This document shows, one piece after another, positions 17,112 to 25,343 of a stretch of 64,000 bases of DNA. Source of the stretch: Devosia sp. 67-54 (GTDB taxonomy: Bacteria; Pseudomonadota; Alphaproteobacteria; Rhizobiales; Devosiaceae); contig NZ_MKVA01000002.1 of NCBI RefSeq assembly GCF_001899075.1, positions 144,765 through 208,764 on the forward strand. The letters run 5' to 3'. The first letter of the stretch is position 1; the number at the start of each line of letters is the position of its first letter. The position numbers and the translations under genes are program-made. The notes under the pieces were generated by a model, which made no database searches, had not been told where the DNA came from, and saw only the letters and a program-made list of their open reading frames with translations.

Positions 17112-17927
17112 ATGACGATCACGCCGGTGCAGCTAGACGCCGTCCGGCTATTCCTCGGGGGCGCCATCTCGATCAAGGACTTAGGTCGCACGGATTGGAA
17201 GCGGCAGAACGACGTGGTTCGGGAGGCCTTTTGCATGGCCCGCCTATTCGCCGACTGCGGGCCTCGCGCGGTGTTCGTGGACGGCCATCTCAGCCGCCGC
17301 GTTATGGCCGAAATCGGGCCGACCAACATCAAGGGTGCGATCAACCGCCGATGCCACGATCAAGGCCTTAATGGCCGCCGGATTTTCATCTTTGACACGG
17401 TGTCGTCCAACAACACCGGCAACCGCGCAGCCACGGCGGGCAAGCTTCACTTCCACGGCGCTATCGAGATGCCGGCCGGCTGGTCCGCGAAGGACATGAT
17501 CGCGATCCTAGGCAAGGTGTTCGGCGTCGCGCCCGAGCTTGGCCACCGCCAGTTCCACCTATCTGGCCCCGACTGGGCCGAACACTACACGCACAACGGC
17601 GTGCGGGTTACCGGCCCACTCGGCAAGCTCCTCTATGGGATCAAGAACGCTGGACCGACTTATCGGGTCCTCGGCCTCAACGAGGGAGGGAAACGTAGCC
17701 GAAGCGCTCCACGGGGCCGAGCGTTGGATAACCGCCGAGCCACCCGATTGGCCAAGGCGGTCCCGTCAAACTTTAACAGCGCCATCGTGTTTGCTGACAA
17801 CGCCACAAAGGCGGCCGGCCAAGAGGCGTTCGTGGCGTGGCTGGCGGCCGAGCGTGCGCGACTCGCACCAAGCCCGAAGGCAGCGACACCGCAGAAGGCT
17901 CAAGGCAGGCAGAAACGAGCAAGCTAG
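17112..17927 (+). CDS. Putative HUH-type replication/relaxase protein
   Basis: A 271-aa protein starting MTITPVQLDAVRLF. I do not recognise the family by name, but two motifs of HUH endonucleases are in the right order. KLHFHGAIEMP (H113-F-H115, about residue 115) is preceded by a hydrophobic strand IFIFDTVSS, and LLYGIKNAG gives a YxxK motif (Y175, K178) about 60 residues later. Rep proteins of plasmids and satellite elements nick an origin strand with that Tyr. The C-terminus is basic and Ala/Lys-rich. It could instead be an inactive relative. It is convergent with the DUF6602-like gene, nine bases between stops. The start is uncertain because the frame stays open upstream. Confidence 0.5.
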   Translation: MTITPVQLDAVRLFLGGAISIKDLGRTDWKRQNDVVREAFCMARLFADCGPRAVFVDGHLSRRVMAEIGPTNIKGAINRRCHDQGLNGRRIFIFDTVSSNNTGNRAATAGKLHFHGAIEMPAGWSAKDMIAILGKVFGVAPELGHRQFHLSGPDWAEHYTHNGVRVTGPLGKLLYGIKNAGPTYRVLGLNEGGKRSRSAPRGRALDNRRATRLAKAVPSNFNSAIVFADNATKAAGQEAFVAWLAAERARLAPSPKAATPQKAQGRQKRAS

Positions 17928-17936
17928 ACCGCTCTT

Positions 17937-18659
17937 CTACTTTGCCAGCCAAGCGGCGTAGGCTCGCACATCGATCATTGGCACCGTCGCCAACCCCTGC
18001 AAGCGCGCGATAAGCTCAAGGAGGAACCCGGTTGCTGGCTTTCCACCTTCGGTCATCACAAGCGCGCCCACATCATCGTGCCAGAACGTCCCGGCGGCAG
18101 CGCAGCACCCAATGTCGAGCTTACTAGTCTCGTCACCCATTGCGAGCGCTGCCGCGAACGGATCGCCGAGCGCCGGCTTCCAATCGGAATCGAACGTGAG
18201 CAACCCGCCCACAATTCGGTGTAGCGGCTTGGCTGGGGCCAGACCATTTGCGGTAGGAATCGGCAAGCTTGTCCGGTGCAGGACGCGAACGCTTGCGACC
18301 TTCTTGTGGGCGTATTCCACCTGTCCGGCGTTCAAGCTCTGCTTTGCTTCGAACACCGCATAAACGCTCTCGGCCGGGATGATGGCCTGTCCCTCGTAGT
18401 GAAAGACGAAGGGCGAATACTGGCGGTCGAAAACCACCACGTCGATTTGGTCGCTAAACGTGCCCTCACTATCGACCACGTGCGCGGTCGCCACCTCATA
18501 GCGCTTGGGGAGGTAGCTACTCAGAAGGTCGCGCCATACACCCTCGCTCGCATCACCCTTAACGGTCGGATGGCTGAAAACTTTTCGGGCTCTAGAACGG
18601 CGTTCTTCTATGTCGTCGTGAAGCGCCGCTAGAAGTGTTTGGAGGGACCAGTCGCTCAT
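17937..18659 (-). CDS. DUF6602-like PD-(D/E)XK nuclease, partner of the nucleotidyltransferase
   Basis: A 240-aa protein resembling DUF6602 proteins. The nuclease triad is visible: E39 (DASEGVWRDLL), D70/D73 (SDQIDVVVFDR) and E104-x-K106 (YAVFEAKQSL). This is the PD-(D/E)XK order with the typical hydrophobic strand between. No SAVED, TIR or membrane segment is present to sense or act on a nucleotide messenger. The start overlaps the nucleotidyltransferase stop by four bases (ATGA at 18659-18656), so the two are made together. The inferred role is an effector nuclease of a small defence module. Alternatively it could be a regulator of the NTase. Similarity to DUF6602 is from memory of the family pattern. 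Confidence 0.65.
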   Translation of the reverse strand: MSDWSLQTLLAALHDDIEERRSRARKVFSHPTVKGDASEGVWRDLLSSYLPKRYEVATAHVVDSEGTFSDQIDVVVFDRQYSPFVFHYEGQAIIPAESVYAVFEAKQSLNAGQVEYAHKKVASVRVLHRTSLPIPTANGLAPAKPLHRIVGGLLTFDSDWKPALGDPFAAALAMGDETSKLDIGCCAAAGTFWHDDVGALVMTEGGKPATGFLLELIARLQGLATVPMIDVRAYAAWLAK

Positions 18660-19417
18660 CGAACAATCTCACCCCAATCCTTGGCGGCTAACGCGGCCTC
18701 GACGGCTCGCTTGATCGCGCGTTTTTCGTCCACGGCAAGATCGTCGGAGATGACGTTATTGGTATTCGCCGGATCAACTACTCTCGCGCTTAGGATGTTG
18801 TCGCGAAGATAGGAAAACACCGTCCAAACGTTAGCGGATAGGGTGCCTGGTCCCTTGCCCCTGAGAGCCTCTATCGTGGTCAACTCAAGGTAGAACGAAA
18901 GGAAGTCGAGCCCCTTTTGATTGCGCCAGAGTTTCAAGATGCGCGTCTCAGCGGTGCGCCCTCCATTCCTAACGAGGGCGACACGTGTCGCGACGTTGGT
19001 TTTCATCCACGTGTCGCCTCGGCGCTTATAGAGGCTATGATCCTCCCCAACGTTGTCTTGGCGCCTCGCGGGTACTAGGTCCACGTCAACATTACCGACC
19101 CTGACACTTATCGAGACGTTCTGCTTGCGAGGAGCGAGCCCAATCGCCGTCATCTTCTGGGCCAGCGTGTCGTAAATGTTATTCAGCGTTCCGGGGGTGT
19201 GGGAGTGGAGCGAGATAAAGAGGTCTATGTCCGTCCCGCTCTTGTTTGCGGTTCCTTTGGCAAACGAGCCGCTAGGCGATACGCTACGAAGATACTCGCC
19301 GGCCCAATGGTTCAAGGCCGGCATTAGCTGACCTTGGACTGCGCGCACGGGAGATTCCGCGCGAGTATCCACGGACTCGCGCAGCAAAATGCCTTTCAGG
19401 TAATCGTCGGCTGCCAT
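18656..19417 (-). CDS. Nucleotidyltransferase (CD-NTase/CCA-like fold)
   Basis: A 253-aa pol-beta-type nucleotidyltransferase. Its signature is PSGSFAKGTANKSGTDIDLF (G50-S51 and D63-x-D65), with the third acid in GNVDVDLVPA (D111/D113). The C-terminal half (KLWRNQKGLDFLSFYLELTT, residues about 165-230) matches the helical domain of cGAS/DncV-like and CCA-adding enzymes. CBASS synthases show the same pattern. The start has AGGGA six bases upstream. It is directly coupled to the nuclease gene downstream. Whether it makes a cyclic nucleotide, or nucleotidylates tRNA or protein like a MenT/MNT-type toxin, cannot be told from sequence. Confidence 0.75.
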   Translation of the reverse strand: MAADDYLKGILLRESVDTRAESPVRAVQGQLMPALNHWAGEYLRSVSPSGSFAKGTANKSGTDIDLFISLHSHTPGTLNNIYDTLAQKMTAIGLAPRKQNVSISVRVGNVDVDLVPARRQDNVGEDHSLYKRRGDTWMKTNVATRVALVRNGGRTAETRILKLWRNQKGLDFLSFYLELTTIEALRGKGPGTLSANVWTVFSYLRDNILSARVVDPANTNNVISDDLAVDEKRAIKRAVEAALAAKDWGEIVR

Positions 19418-19444
19418 CGCAGTCCCTCGTAGAACAATGATCTA

Positions 19445-19918
19445 CTAGCAATAACTTTTTGTCGCACCGTAACTCACGGCGGAGTAAGGCGCGCCAGACT
19501 GAAAACTCGTCAGTGAAAGCGTCACGTCTTCGCCGCTATCCAGTTGCCATCGAAGCTGCAAATTGGAAAGCAACCCGGACTCCGTGTAGCCCGATTGGGC
19601 CTGCGCTGCGGGTTGGCCATACTGAGCTAGGAAGCTTTGAGTGGTGGATGCGTAGGCATCCAAGCCGCCCGCGATATTGAGACTAAGCGACGCTAGCTTA
19701 TCGCCGCAAAATAGGATCGTTCCATTGGCATCGGGAGGTTGACCGATCCAAAAGTAGTCCGGCTTGTTCTTGATCGGGAAAATTGGGTGGCCGCTTTGGG
19801 CGCCTGCCACCGCTGCTTCTGCAACAGACATGCCCGAACGAAAGCCCGCATACTCGAATGAGTAGGCAACGGTGCTCAACGACGAGCAAAATACAGCAAA
19901 GACCAAGAGTCGTTTCAT
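19445..19918 (-). CDS. Secreted protein of unknown function
   Basis: A 157-aa protein with a clear Sec signal peptide (MKRLLVFAVFCSSLSTVAYS, cleavage near residue 20-21). The mature part starts FEYAGFRSGMSVAEAAVAGA, a short motif seen in periplasmic proteins of unknown role, and has Cys residues (LFCGD; C-terminal KSYC). No enzyme motif is visible. It lies 27 bases before the nucleotidyltransferase on the same strand and could be co-transcribed, though a secreted protein has no evident role in that module. Confidence 0.6.
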   Translation of the reverse strand: MKRLLVFAVFCSSLSTVAYSFEYAGFRSGMSVAEAAVAGAQSGHPIFPIKNKPDYFWIGQPPDANGTILFCGDKLASLSLNIAGGLDAYASTTQSFLAQYGQPAAQAQSGYTESGLLSNLQLRWQLDSGEDVTLSLTSFQSGAPYSAVSYGATKSYC

Positions 19919-19977
19919 CTGATTTGAGTCCCCCTCTGGCACAGTATCGTGCCTGCTTGGCTCGCAGCAACGGGGAA

Positions 19978-20193
19978 TCAATCCCCAAGCTTCACCGTCT
20001 TCCATGTCTGCTTTCGAATCACCGGTCCCGGCCTGCGGACGACGAGCGCCCCATAGTCGCCGATGCTCGGCGAGTGCATGGACACCTTCATGTGGTCCGC
20101 GGTCCCACACTTCGAGCAAGGGAACGGCGGCGCGTAGGCCTCGCGGGACGGCTCCCCGAGGAGCGCGAGCAAGTCGGCGGCGAGGTCGCACAT
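19978..20193 (-). CDS. Small unknown protein with one CxxC pair
   Basis: A 71-aa protein, MCDLAADLLALLGEPSREAY, followed by FPCSKCGTADHMK, a half zinc-ribbon. The start directly follows the stop of the upstream zinc-ribbon gene (one base apart), which supports both being real. Function unknown; a nucleic-acid or protein-binding accessory of the element is possible. Confidence 0.45.
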   Translation of the reverse strand: MCDLAADLLALLGEPSREAYAPPFPCSKCGTADHMKVSMHSPSIGDYGALVVRRPGPVIRKQTWKTVKLGD

Positions 20194-20194
20194 C

Positions 20195-20455
20195 CTACGC
20201 CCGCCGCCGCGCCGGATCGGCCACGGGCTCGGCCACTGCCGCCGCGTCGAGCAGGACGGCCGGGCGCGGCTCGCCGCACGCTGCGCAGCATAGGCGCCGG
20301 CTGACTTCGCGGTGGTGCGCCACAAGGTCGAAGTCGGGCCCGAAGGCGGCGTCCAGCACGTCCGGCGGCGGGACCTGGACTCGACCGCACGCCGAGCAGG
20401 AAAGCGACACCGGGAGCCCGCTGGCGGCGAAATCGGCGACGGTGCGGGCGGGCAT
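20195..20455 (-). CDS. Small zinc-ribbon protein, unknown function
   Basis: An 86-aa protein, MPARTVADFAASGLPVSL, with two CxxC pairs (SCSACG about residue 21; CCAACG about residue 57). The spacing suggests a zinc ribbon. The start was chosen at MPARTV because upstream residues in the frame read through the divergent promoter region. Divergent from the gene at 20569. Function unknown. Confidence 0.45.
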   Translation of the reverse strand: MPARTVADFAASGLPVSLSCSACGRVQVPPPDVLDAAFGPDFDLVAHHREVSRRLCCAACGEPRPAVLLDAAAVAEPVADPARRRA

Positions 20456-20568
20456 GGCGGTGGCTCGGCATTGCGTTGAGACCCGGAACGTGGCATAGAA
20501 CAAAACAGGAACACAAGCCGCGACGGGTAGTGGCCCCGCCTCGGCGACCACCACAAGGAGCACGCGCC

Positions 20569-20985
20569 ATGCCATGGTCGCGGATCGCGTTCGCGCGAGG
20601 TGTCGACTCGCCCGAGTGCCAGTCATTTAGAGCGGCGTTTCAGACTATGTTCTTGTCGAGCGAGCGGGACGCCGATTCCCTTGCGCTCTATGCCGACGAG
20701 CGCGACGCCGCCGTCCACTATCTGAGCCCTCGCGCCACCGTCCGGCTCGGCGACAGCTTCGCCCTTGAGCACTGTGACCGGCCGTCGATGGCGCGGCTCC
20801 TCGTCGGTGCACCGCAAGCGGCGCGGCCGGAATGGACGGAGGCATCGGCGGCCGAGCGCGAGGCGATGGAGCTTGAAGAGACGGAGGCCTATCACGAGGC
20901 CGCCTCGCTCGGGTTGCTCTACCGGCACGAGCTTCACGATGGCGACGACGAATTCTATCCAGTCCGCGACGACGCGAGGCGCTGA
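20569..20985 (+). CDS. Hypothetical protein of the mobile element
   Basis: A 138-aa acidic protein, MPWSRIAFARGVDSPECQSF, with SERDADSLALYADERDAAVH and an acidic C-terminus (HDGDDEFYPVRDD). No known domain recognised. Supported by AAGGAG eight bases before the ATG and by a TGATG overlap with the next gene, so the two form an operon. Confidence 0.5.
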   Translation: MPWSRIAFARGVDSPECQSFRAAFQTMFLSSERDADSLALYADERDAAVHYLSPRATVRLGDSFALEHCDRPSMARLLVGAPQAARPEWTEASAAEREAMELEETEAYHEAASLGLLYRHELHDGDDEFYPVRDDARR

Positions 20986-21275
20986 TGCCGGCCACCGTGA
21001 TCCGCATGACGCCGGGCGGCCAACTGCCGGTGCCTAAGCTTGCGGCCCGGCTCGTCGTCCTCGTCGCCTTCGATCGCGACGACGGGGGGACGTTGCGGCC
21101 GGCATTCGAGCCGCGGGAAATGCCCGACGAGCGCAGGGCCATCGCCGCGGCGCGGATGCTGTCGCACGCCCATGCCGGTGTCGTGGCGTGGGCGCGAGAT
21201 GCCAACGTCGCCGAGGGCGAATACGGCCCGCCGGAAGTGCTTTATCAGGCGGGCGACGTACCCGAGATGGACTGA
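20985..21275 (+). CDS. Hypothetical protein of the mobile element
   Basis: A 96-aa protein, MPATVIRMTPGGQLPVPKLA, with ARLVVLVAFDRDDGG and AWARDANVAEGEYGPPEVLY. No known domain recognised. The start overlaps the upstream stop by one base. It converges on the sigma-factor gene. Confidence 0.45.
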   Translation: MPATVIRMTPGGQLPVPKLAARLVVLVAFDRDDGGTLRPAFEPREMPDERRAIAAARMLSHAHAGVVAWARDANVAEGEYGPPEVLYQAGDVPEMD

Positions 21276-21310
21276 GGGCCTTGGCTCGCAGGCGACCGGG
21301 TTACGCACTG

Positions 21311-22318
21311 CTACGCCTGCCAGCGTTCCACCGCCGACTCGCGCCATAGCCGCTGCCCGCGGCGATCGCGCAGGGCATGGGGCGGGAATTCGCCGCGTGA
21401 TATCCTCTCGGTCAAGTCGGCGGCCGCCAGCCCGGTGCGCGCCCGGAGGTCCTTTGCGCTGAGCAGCGCGCTGTCGTCCTCGTCGTCGCGCTCCTCCAGT
21501 AAGGGCGTGCGACCGAGTATACCGAGGACGGCGGGGTGATTGGCCAAGGCAGTCCGGAGCCTGCGCGCCGCTGTCATCTCGATCTGCCGGACACGCTCCC
21601 GCGTAACGCCCATGCGGTCGCCAGCTTCCTCAAGCGTGAGCCCATCGATCAGGCGCAAGCGGACGACCTCGCGGTGGCGCGGCACGAAGGTCGCCACCGC
21701 GGCGTCGATGGCCTCGCGCGCCGCCGCGGCGTCGATGGCATTGGCAACGATGACGTCCGGTCGCTCGCCCTCGTCGGCTTCGATCACATCGCCAAGGGTC
21801 AAGCTGCCCTCGCGGTTGCTGATCGGGGCGCTGATGCTCACCATGCGACCGCGAAGCGTGCTTACGCCGCATGCGGTCTTAACGGCGCGGGCGGAAAGGC
21901 CGGTCGCGCTCGCCAGTTCCTGCTCTGTCGGGTTTCGCCCGAGGCGCCGGCGCAGCTTGAAGCTTGCGCGGGCGACCCTGCTGCCATGGTCGAGCGTGTG
22001 CGCGGGGACGCTAATCATCAAAGTTCGAGCACGGGCGAGGCTGATTTTGCCGCGCGCCCATTGCGATGTATAGGTCGCGAGCGACCCCTTCGCCGGATCG
22101 TACGTTTCGATGGCGCGCAGGAATCCAAGGCTCGCCAACTGGTCCGCGTCGTCGCGGTCCGCACGGTATTGCGAGCCCCAAAAACGGGCCGCGGATTTGA
22201 TGACGGGCATGAAGCGCCGGACAAGCTCATCGCGCGCCCGCTCGTCGCGGTTGTTCTGCCATCGCTTCACGAGGTCGTTGACGATGGAAGGGTCGAGCGG
22301 CGACGGCTTTTCGAGCAT
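21311..22318 (-). CDS. Sigma-70 family factor with C-terminal AlpA/MerR-like DNA-binding tail
   Basis: A 335-aa sigma factor. Region 2 spans about residues 25-95 (RRFMPVIKSAARFWGSQYRA, then LASLGFLRAIETYDPAKGS and the RpoH-like YTSQWARGKI). Region 3 includes LGRNPTEQELASATGLS. Region 4 spans about 215-272 (VPRHREVVRLRLIDGLTLEE, DRMGVTRERVRQIE). After region 4 comes an extra segment (about 285-335), LLSAKDLRARTGLAAADLTE...FPPHALRDRRGQRLWRESAV, which looks like an excisionase/AlpA-type winged helix. The ATG at 22318 has GGAGG eight bases upstream. Carried on the mobile element, it may drive element promoters, but targets are unknown. Confidence 0.85.
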   Translation of the reverse strand: MLEKPSPLDPSIVNDLVKRWQNNRDERARDELVRRFMPVIKSAARFWGSQYRADRDDADQLASLGFLRAIETYDPAKGSLATYTSQWARGKISLARARTLMISVPAHTLDHGSRVARASFKLRRRLGRNPTEQELASATGLSARAVKTACGVSTLRGRMVSISAPISNREGSLTLGDVIEADEGERPDVIVANAIDAAAAREAIDAAVATFVPRHREVVRLRLIDGLTLEEAGDRMGVTRERVRQIEMTAARRLRTALANHPAVLGILGRTPLLEERDDEDDSALLSAKDLRARTGLAAADLTERISRGEFPPHALRDRRGQRLWRESAVERWQA

Positions 22319-22754
22319 GGCGGAACCTCCACATAGAACGCTATTTCGGGGGAGGACTTCATCAAACCACACGGCGCGTCGGAGCGGCAGGGGGGTACGA
22401 TTCAATCGAGACGCCGCGAAGCTCGGCTGCGGCATGGTGCGGAACTATGATACCGCAAGCGAAATCTACGCCACGGGACGGCCGACAGGGCTTTAGACAA
22501 TAGGCAACCGTGCGGTTGCGGTTTGTAGGGGCGGAATTTTTTCCGTAGCTGCGGGAAATATGCGGCGTAGCCGCCCCTCATGATCGCGACCGCCGGAAAG
22601 AACCTACCATGCCCTTTCATGACCGCGGCGGCGCATCGACCGATTAGATGGAAATTCCATTTCAACGCAATGAGTGACCTGCGCGAAGCTGAGCAGCATC
22701 GATCGTCCCGCCCGTGTCATCCAATTCGTTGTTGTCGACCACGAGGCGCTCAGC

Positions 22755-22990
22755 GTGGTCCACAAGGTCCACATGGTCCATAAGATCAGCCCTATCGCCC
22801 CATACAGAGCCATCCATGTTTTGAATCACCGAGGAGATTTCTCTCTCTGTTCCTTATGCGTAATAGCGAAAAACATATGGACCATGTGGACCTTGTGGAC
22901 CACTTGGAAGAAAACCCCACGATTTCTGGGCGTGTCACGCCGACAACGTGGTCCAGATGGTGGTTTCGCTATGTGGACCATGTGGACCAC
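22755..22990. repeat. Iteron-like GTGGACC repeats in a 28-bp perfect inverted repeat; replication origin candidate
   Basis: The non-coding gap 22319-23011 contains two perfect inverted 28-bp arms, 22755-22782 and 22876-22903. Each is built of three units of TGGACC/GGTCCA spaced 9 bases apart (ATGTGGACC, TTGTGGACC). A third cluster with two more units (ATGTGGACCATGTGGACCAC) lies at about 22971-22990, and a lone GTGGTCCA at about 22949. The cluster lies immediately beyond the helicase gene. Such iterons next to a D5-type helicase fit an initiator-binding origin. The rest of the gap shows no gene. Confidence 0.6.
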
Positions 22991-23011
22991 CGGCGCCATG
23001 CCGGTCACGGG

Positions 23012-24728
23012 CTATAGCCCGCCGTAGGCCCACTCCGGCTTCAAGGCGACACCAACGTAGTGGCGTGGTCGAGTCCCGTCCGCCATGCGAGGGCGGTATC
23101 CCTTCTCGTCGTCGTCGCCTATGGCGTAGCCGGAGGCGTCGCGCAGTGCGCGGCCAAATGACTTCGCGTCGTGCAACGACTCCTCGCCCACCTCATGGCA
23201 CCAAAGCTCATATGCCTCAAACAACCTCTTCCGCGGCACGCTCACACCGGGCTTAACCTCGCACGCCTCACGGAGGAACGTATGCACCGGCGAGCCGCGG
23301 CGCGATGGACTGGACCATCTTGGCGCCCGCCGTGGTGAGCACGAATCCCTTCTGGAGTCCGGTGACGGGGTCGCGCCGCGCGTCAAGCCGGCGAAGGCCC
23401 TCAAGCGCCCAATTGAGAATGCCAGGCATCTCGCTCGCGAGCTTCTCGGTGAGGTGGATGTCCTCCTTGCCCTCAAACGACTTTGGGAGGACGAGCGGGA
23501 CCAGGCGCCGCCGCATAGCGCCGGTGTGGTCCGGCAGTATGATTTCCATGTTGGCGACAAGTACAATGCGCGTGTGGAGCCGGAGATTCACATCGTCCTC
23601 AAACTTGCGTCCTACGGCCACGCGGTCTTCGCCGGAGATGGACAACAGCATCTCCACGATGCGCGCGAGGTCGATACCCTTGCCGAGCCGGAGGTCCGGC
23701 ACGATGAGCGCCTGTTTGCCGAGGAGAATCTTGAGACCGAAATCCTTGCCGAGCTTGACCACGGATTGGGTGGCGACATTGCCTGAGCCGAGAAGCATCT
23801 CTATGACACGGGCAATGACACCCTTGCCGGCATTCGGCGCTCCGATGAGCATGAAGACTTTCTGGAAGCCCGTTTCATTGGTCAGCAAATATCCAAAGAC
23901 CTCTTGCAATGCGGCCTTGTTCTCGGCGCCGCCCTCGTCGTCCGGCCAGATGGACTCAAGGAACGCCTCCCATATCGGCGCCGTGGCCGCAGGGTCATAG
24001 GCATAGCCCAAGGCATTGCGCGTGAAAAAGCGCGGGGTATGGCGCATCAACTGGCCCGACTGGATATCCAGCAAGCCATTGGTGACCGAGATGACCATGC
24101 GAGGGTCTGGGTCTAGGTCGTCCGGTCGGAGCCAGCATGGCGGGTCGTGGCGGTCCGCGTGGACGAATGCATCGTTGCGCAGGGCCTCGGTGACGCCCTC
24201 CACCTCGCGCGGGCCTACGACGTAGGGCTCGGCCGTTTCTGAATCGACGCCGGAGCGCATGAAGGCTTGCAGGGCGGCCGTAATCTCCCGGTCCTCAACC
24301 GGAACATAGGCGCCGTCGAAATAGTCGAGAAAGTGTTCACCGAGGTGCAGCAGGTTCGGCCGCTCGGCAGCGCGAAATGCTTCCGCCGCCTCCACCGGAC
24401 GCCCCTTATCGAGCACCGGCTTGCCAGCCTCTCGGGCGGCGTCCAAGGCCTCCCCGCGCTTCTCGTCGGCAATCTCCCTGCCACGGTCCTGCACAGAGTT
24501 GCGGGCGACGGCCTTGACCTGCTTGAGCCACTCGCCCTTCTCGGTGAAGCCGCCGAGCTTGGCCCGCAACTTGGAGAAGCGGGCCGGGTCGTGCAGCATG
24601 AGCCCGGCCGCCGTCTTGATATGCTTAGGCTCTAACAGGGCAAAAAGATGTGGCCCGCCGCCGGGCGTGACCATCTCTTCAAGATAGGCAAATTTGTCGG
24701 GGGCTGGCCGGGAGTCTTCTGAATGCAT
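23012..24728 (-). pseudogene. D5/SF3-type helicase, interrupted by a +1 frameshift
   Basis: A phage/satellite replication helicase. The first frame (24728-23268) encodes MHSEDSRPAPDKFAYLEEMV..., a D5_N-like domain (LLDIQSGQLMRHTPRFF), and the SF3 ATPase with Walker A LIGAPNAGKGVIARV and the Walker-B/sensor region IVLVANMEIILPDHTGAMRR. It ends early at ...SIAPRLAGAYVPP. The normal C-terminus, GSPVHTFLREACEVKPG...SFGRALRDASGYAIG, continues in another frame to 23012. The frames change around 23290-23310 and differ by +1, consistent with one extra base. No primase domain precedes it. Either the gene is broken, the base is a sequencing error, or the ribosome slips. The joined protein would be about 571 aa. 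SD GGAGG lies 10 bases before ATG. Confidence 0.8.
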
Positions 24729-24736
24729 TTTTGGTG

Positions 24737-24790
24737 GTCCTCCGGTAGTCGGCGCGCCGCCCCTTGGAACCGGAGGACAACAAGGGGCGG
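24737..24790 (-). promoter_or_regulatory. Interleaved 10-bp inverted repeats covering the helicase ribosome-binding site
   Basis: Directly before the helicase ATG (24728) two perfect 10-bp inverted repeats interleave: 24737-24746 with 24769-24778 (GTCCTCCGGT/ACCGGAGGAC), and 24757-24766 with 24781-24790 (CCGCCCCTTG/CAAGGGGCGG). In the minus-strand RNA this is H-type pseudoknot topology, or two mutually exclusive hairpins. The GGAGG Shine-Dalgarno lies inside the first stem, so pairing would block translation. The protein or signal that would use it is unknown. Confidence 0.55.
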
Positions 24791-24905
24791 TCAGCGCCTC
24801 CGAGCGATTGGGCGCTCGGAATGGTGTTCATGTCGCGAGCCCAATCCCGCGACCTCCCGGTCATAATCTCACGCGCACCGCACGTGTGGTAGAGGGGTAG
24901 ACTTT

Positions 24906-25202
24906 CTACGCGTCCTCGCCATCGCTCCACCGAGACACCCGCGGCCGCTCCGCAAGAATGCGATTCCATCGAAGGTGAAGTACCTGTCCGCCGACCGCGA
25001 TGTCCACAAGGCGCAACGGCGCTTCGGCCCAAGCGACGACGCCGCCCACGACAACTGCAAATTGTCCGGTGTCATCGACCTCCCAAGGCGGCGCATTGCT
25101 CGAAATGGACAGCATTTCAGCTTCGGGTTTCGTGAGCAGCACCCTGACACGGGTGCCGGGCTTGATCGTGCGCCGCGGCGCTCGCTTGGGGGAAATCGGC
25201 AT
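24906..25202 (-). CDS. Hypothetical protein of the mobile element
   Basis: A 98-aa protein, MPISPKRAPRRTIKPGTRVR, with VLLTKPEAEMLSISSNAPPW and VDIAVGGQVLHLRWNR. The start follows GATGAGGT at a fair distance for a ribosome-binding site. No known domain recognised. It lies upstream of the helicase in the same direction. Confidence 0.45.
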   Translation of the reverse strand: MPISPKRAPRRTIKPGTRVRVLLTKPEAEMLSISSNAPPWEVDDTGQFAVVVGGVVAWAEAPLRLVDIAVGGQVLHLRWNRILAERPRVSRWSDGEDA

Positions 25203-25343
25203 TTGGTCTTACCTCATCATACGTATGGAATCCTGTTTCAGTTGGTCTGAATCGAAGGTAGCGGCGGGGACGACCGTCACGCAGCCCCCGCCGCCGATGA
25301 TGAGCACGGGGTCCGACGCCGTGCTCGTCAAACTGCTTTCGCC

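Noticed and set aside
22755-22990. CRISPR-like array of GTGGACC repeats
   Set aside because: Units are 7-9 bases, in both orientations, with spacers of only 2-3 bases and no cas genes nearby; iterons fit better.
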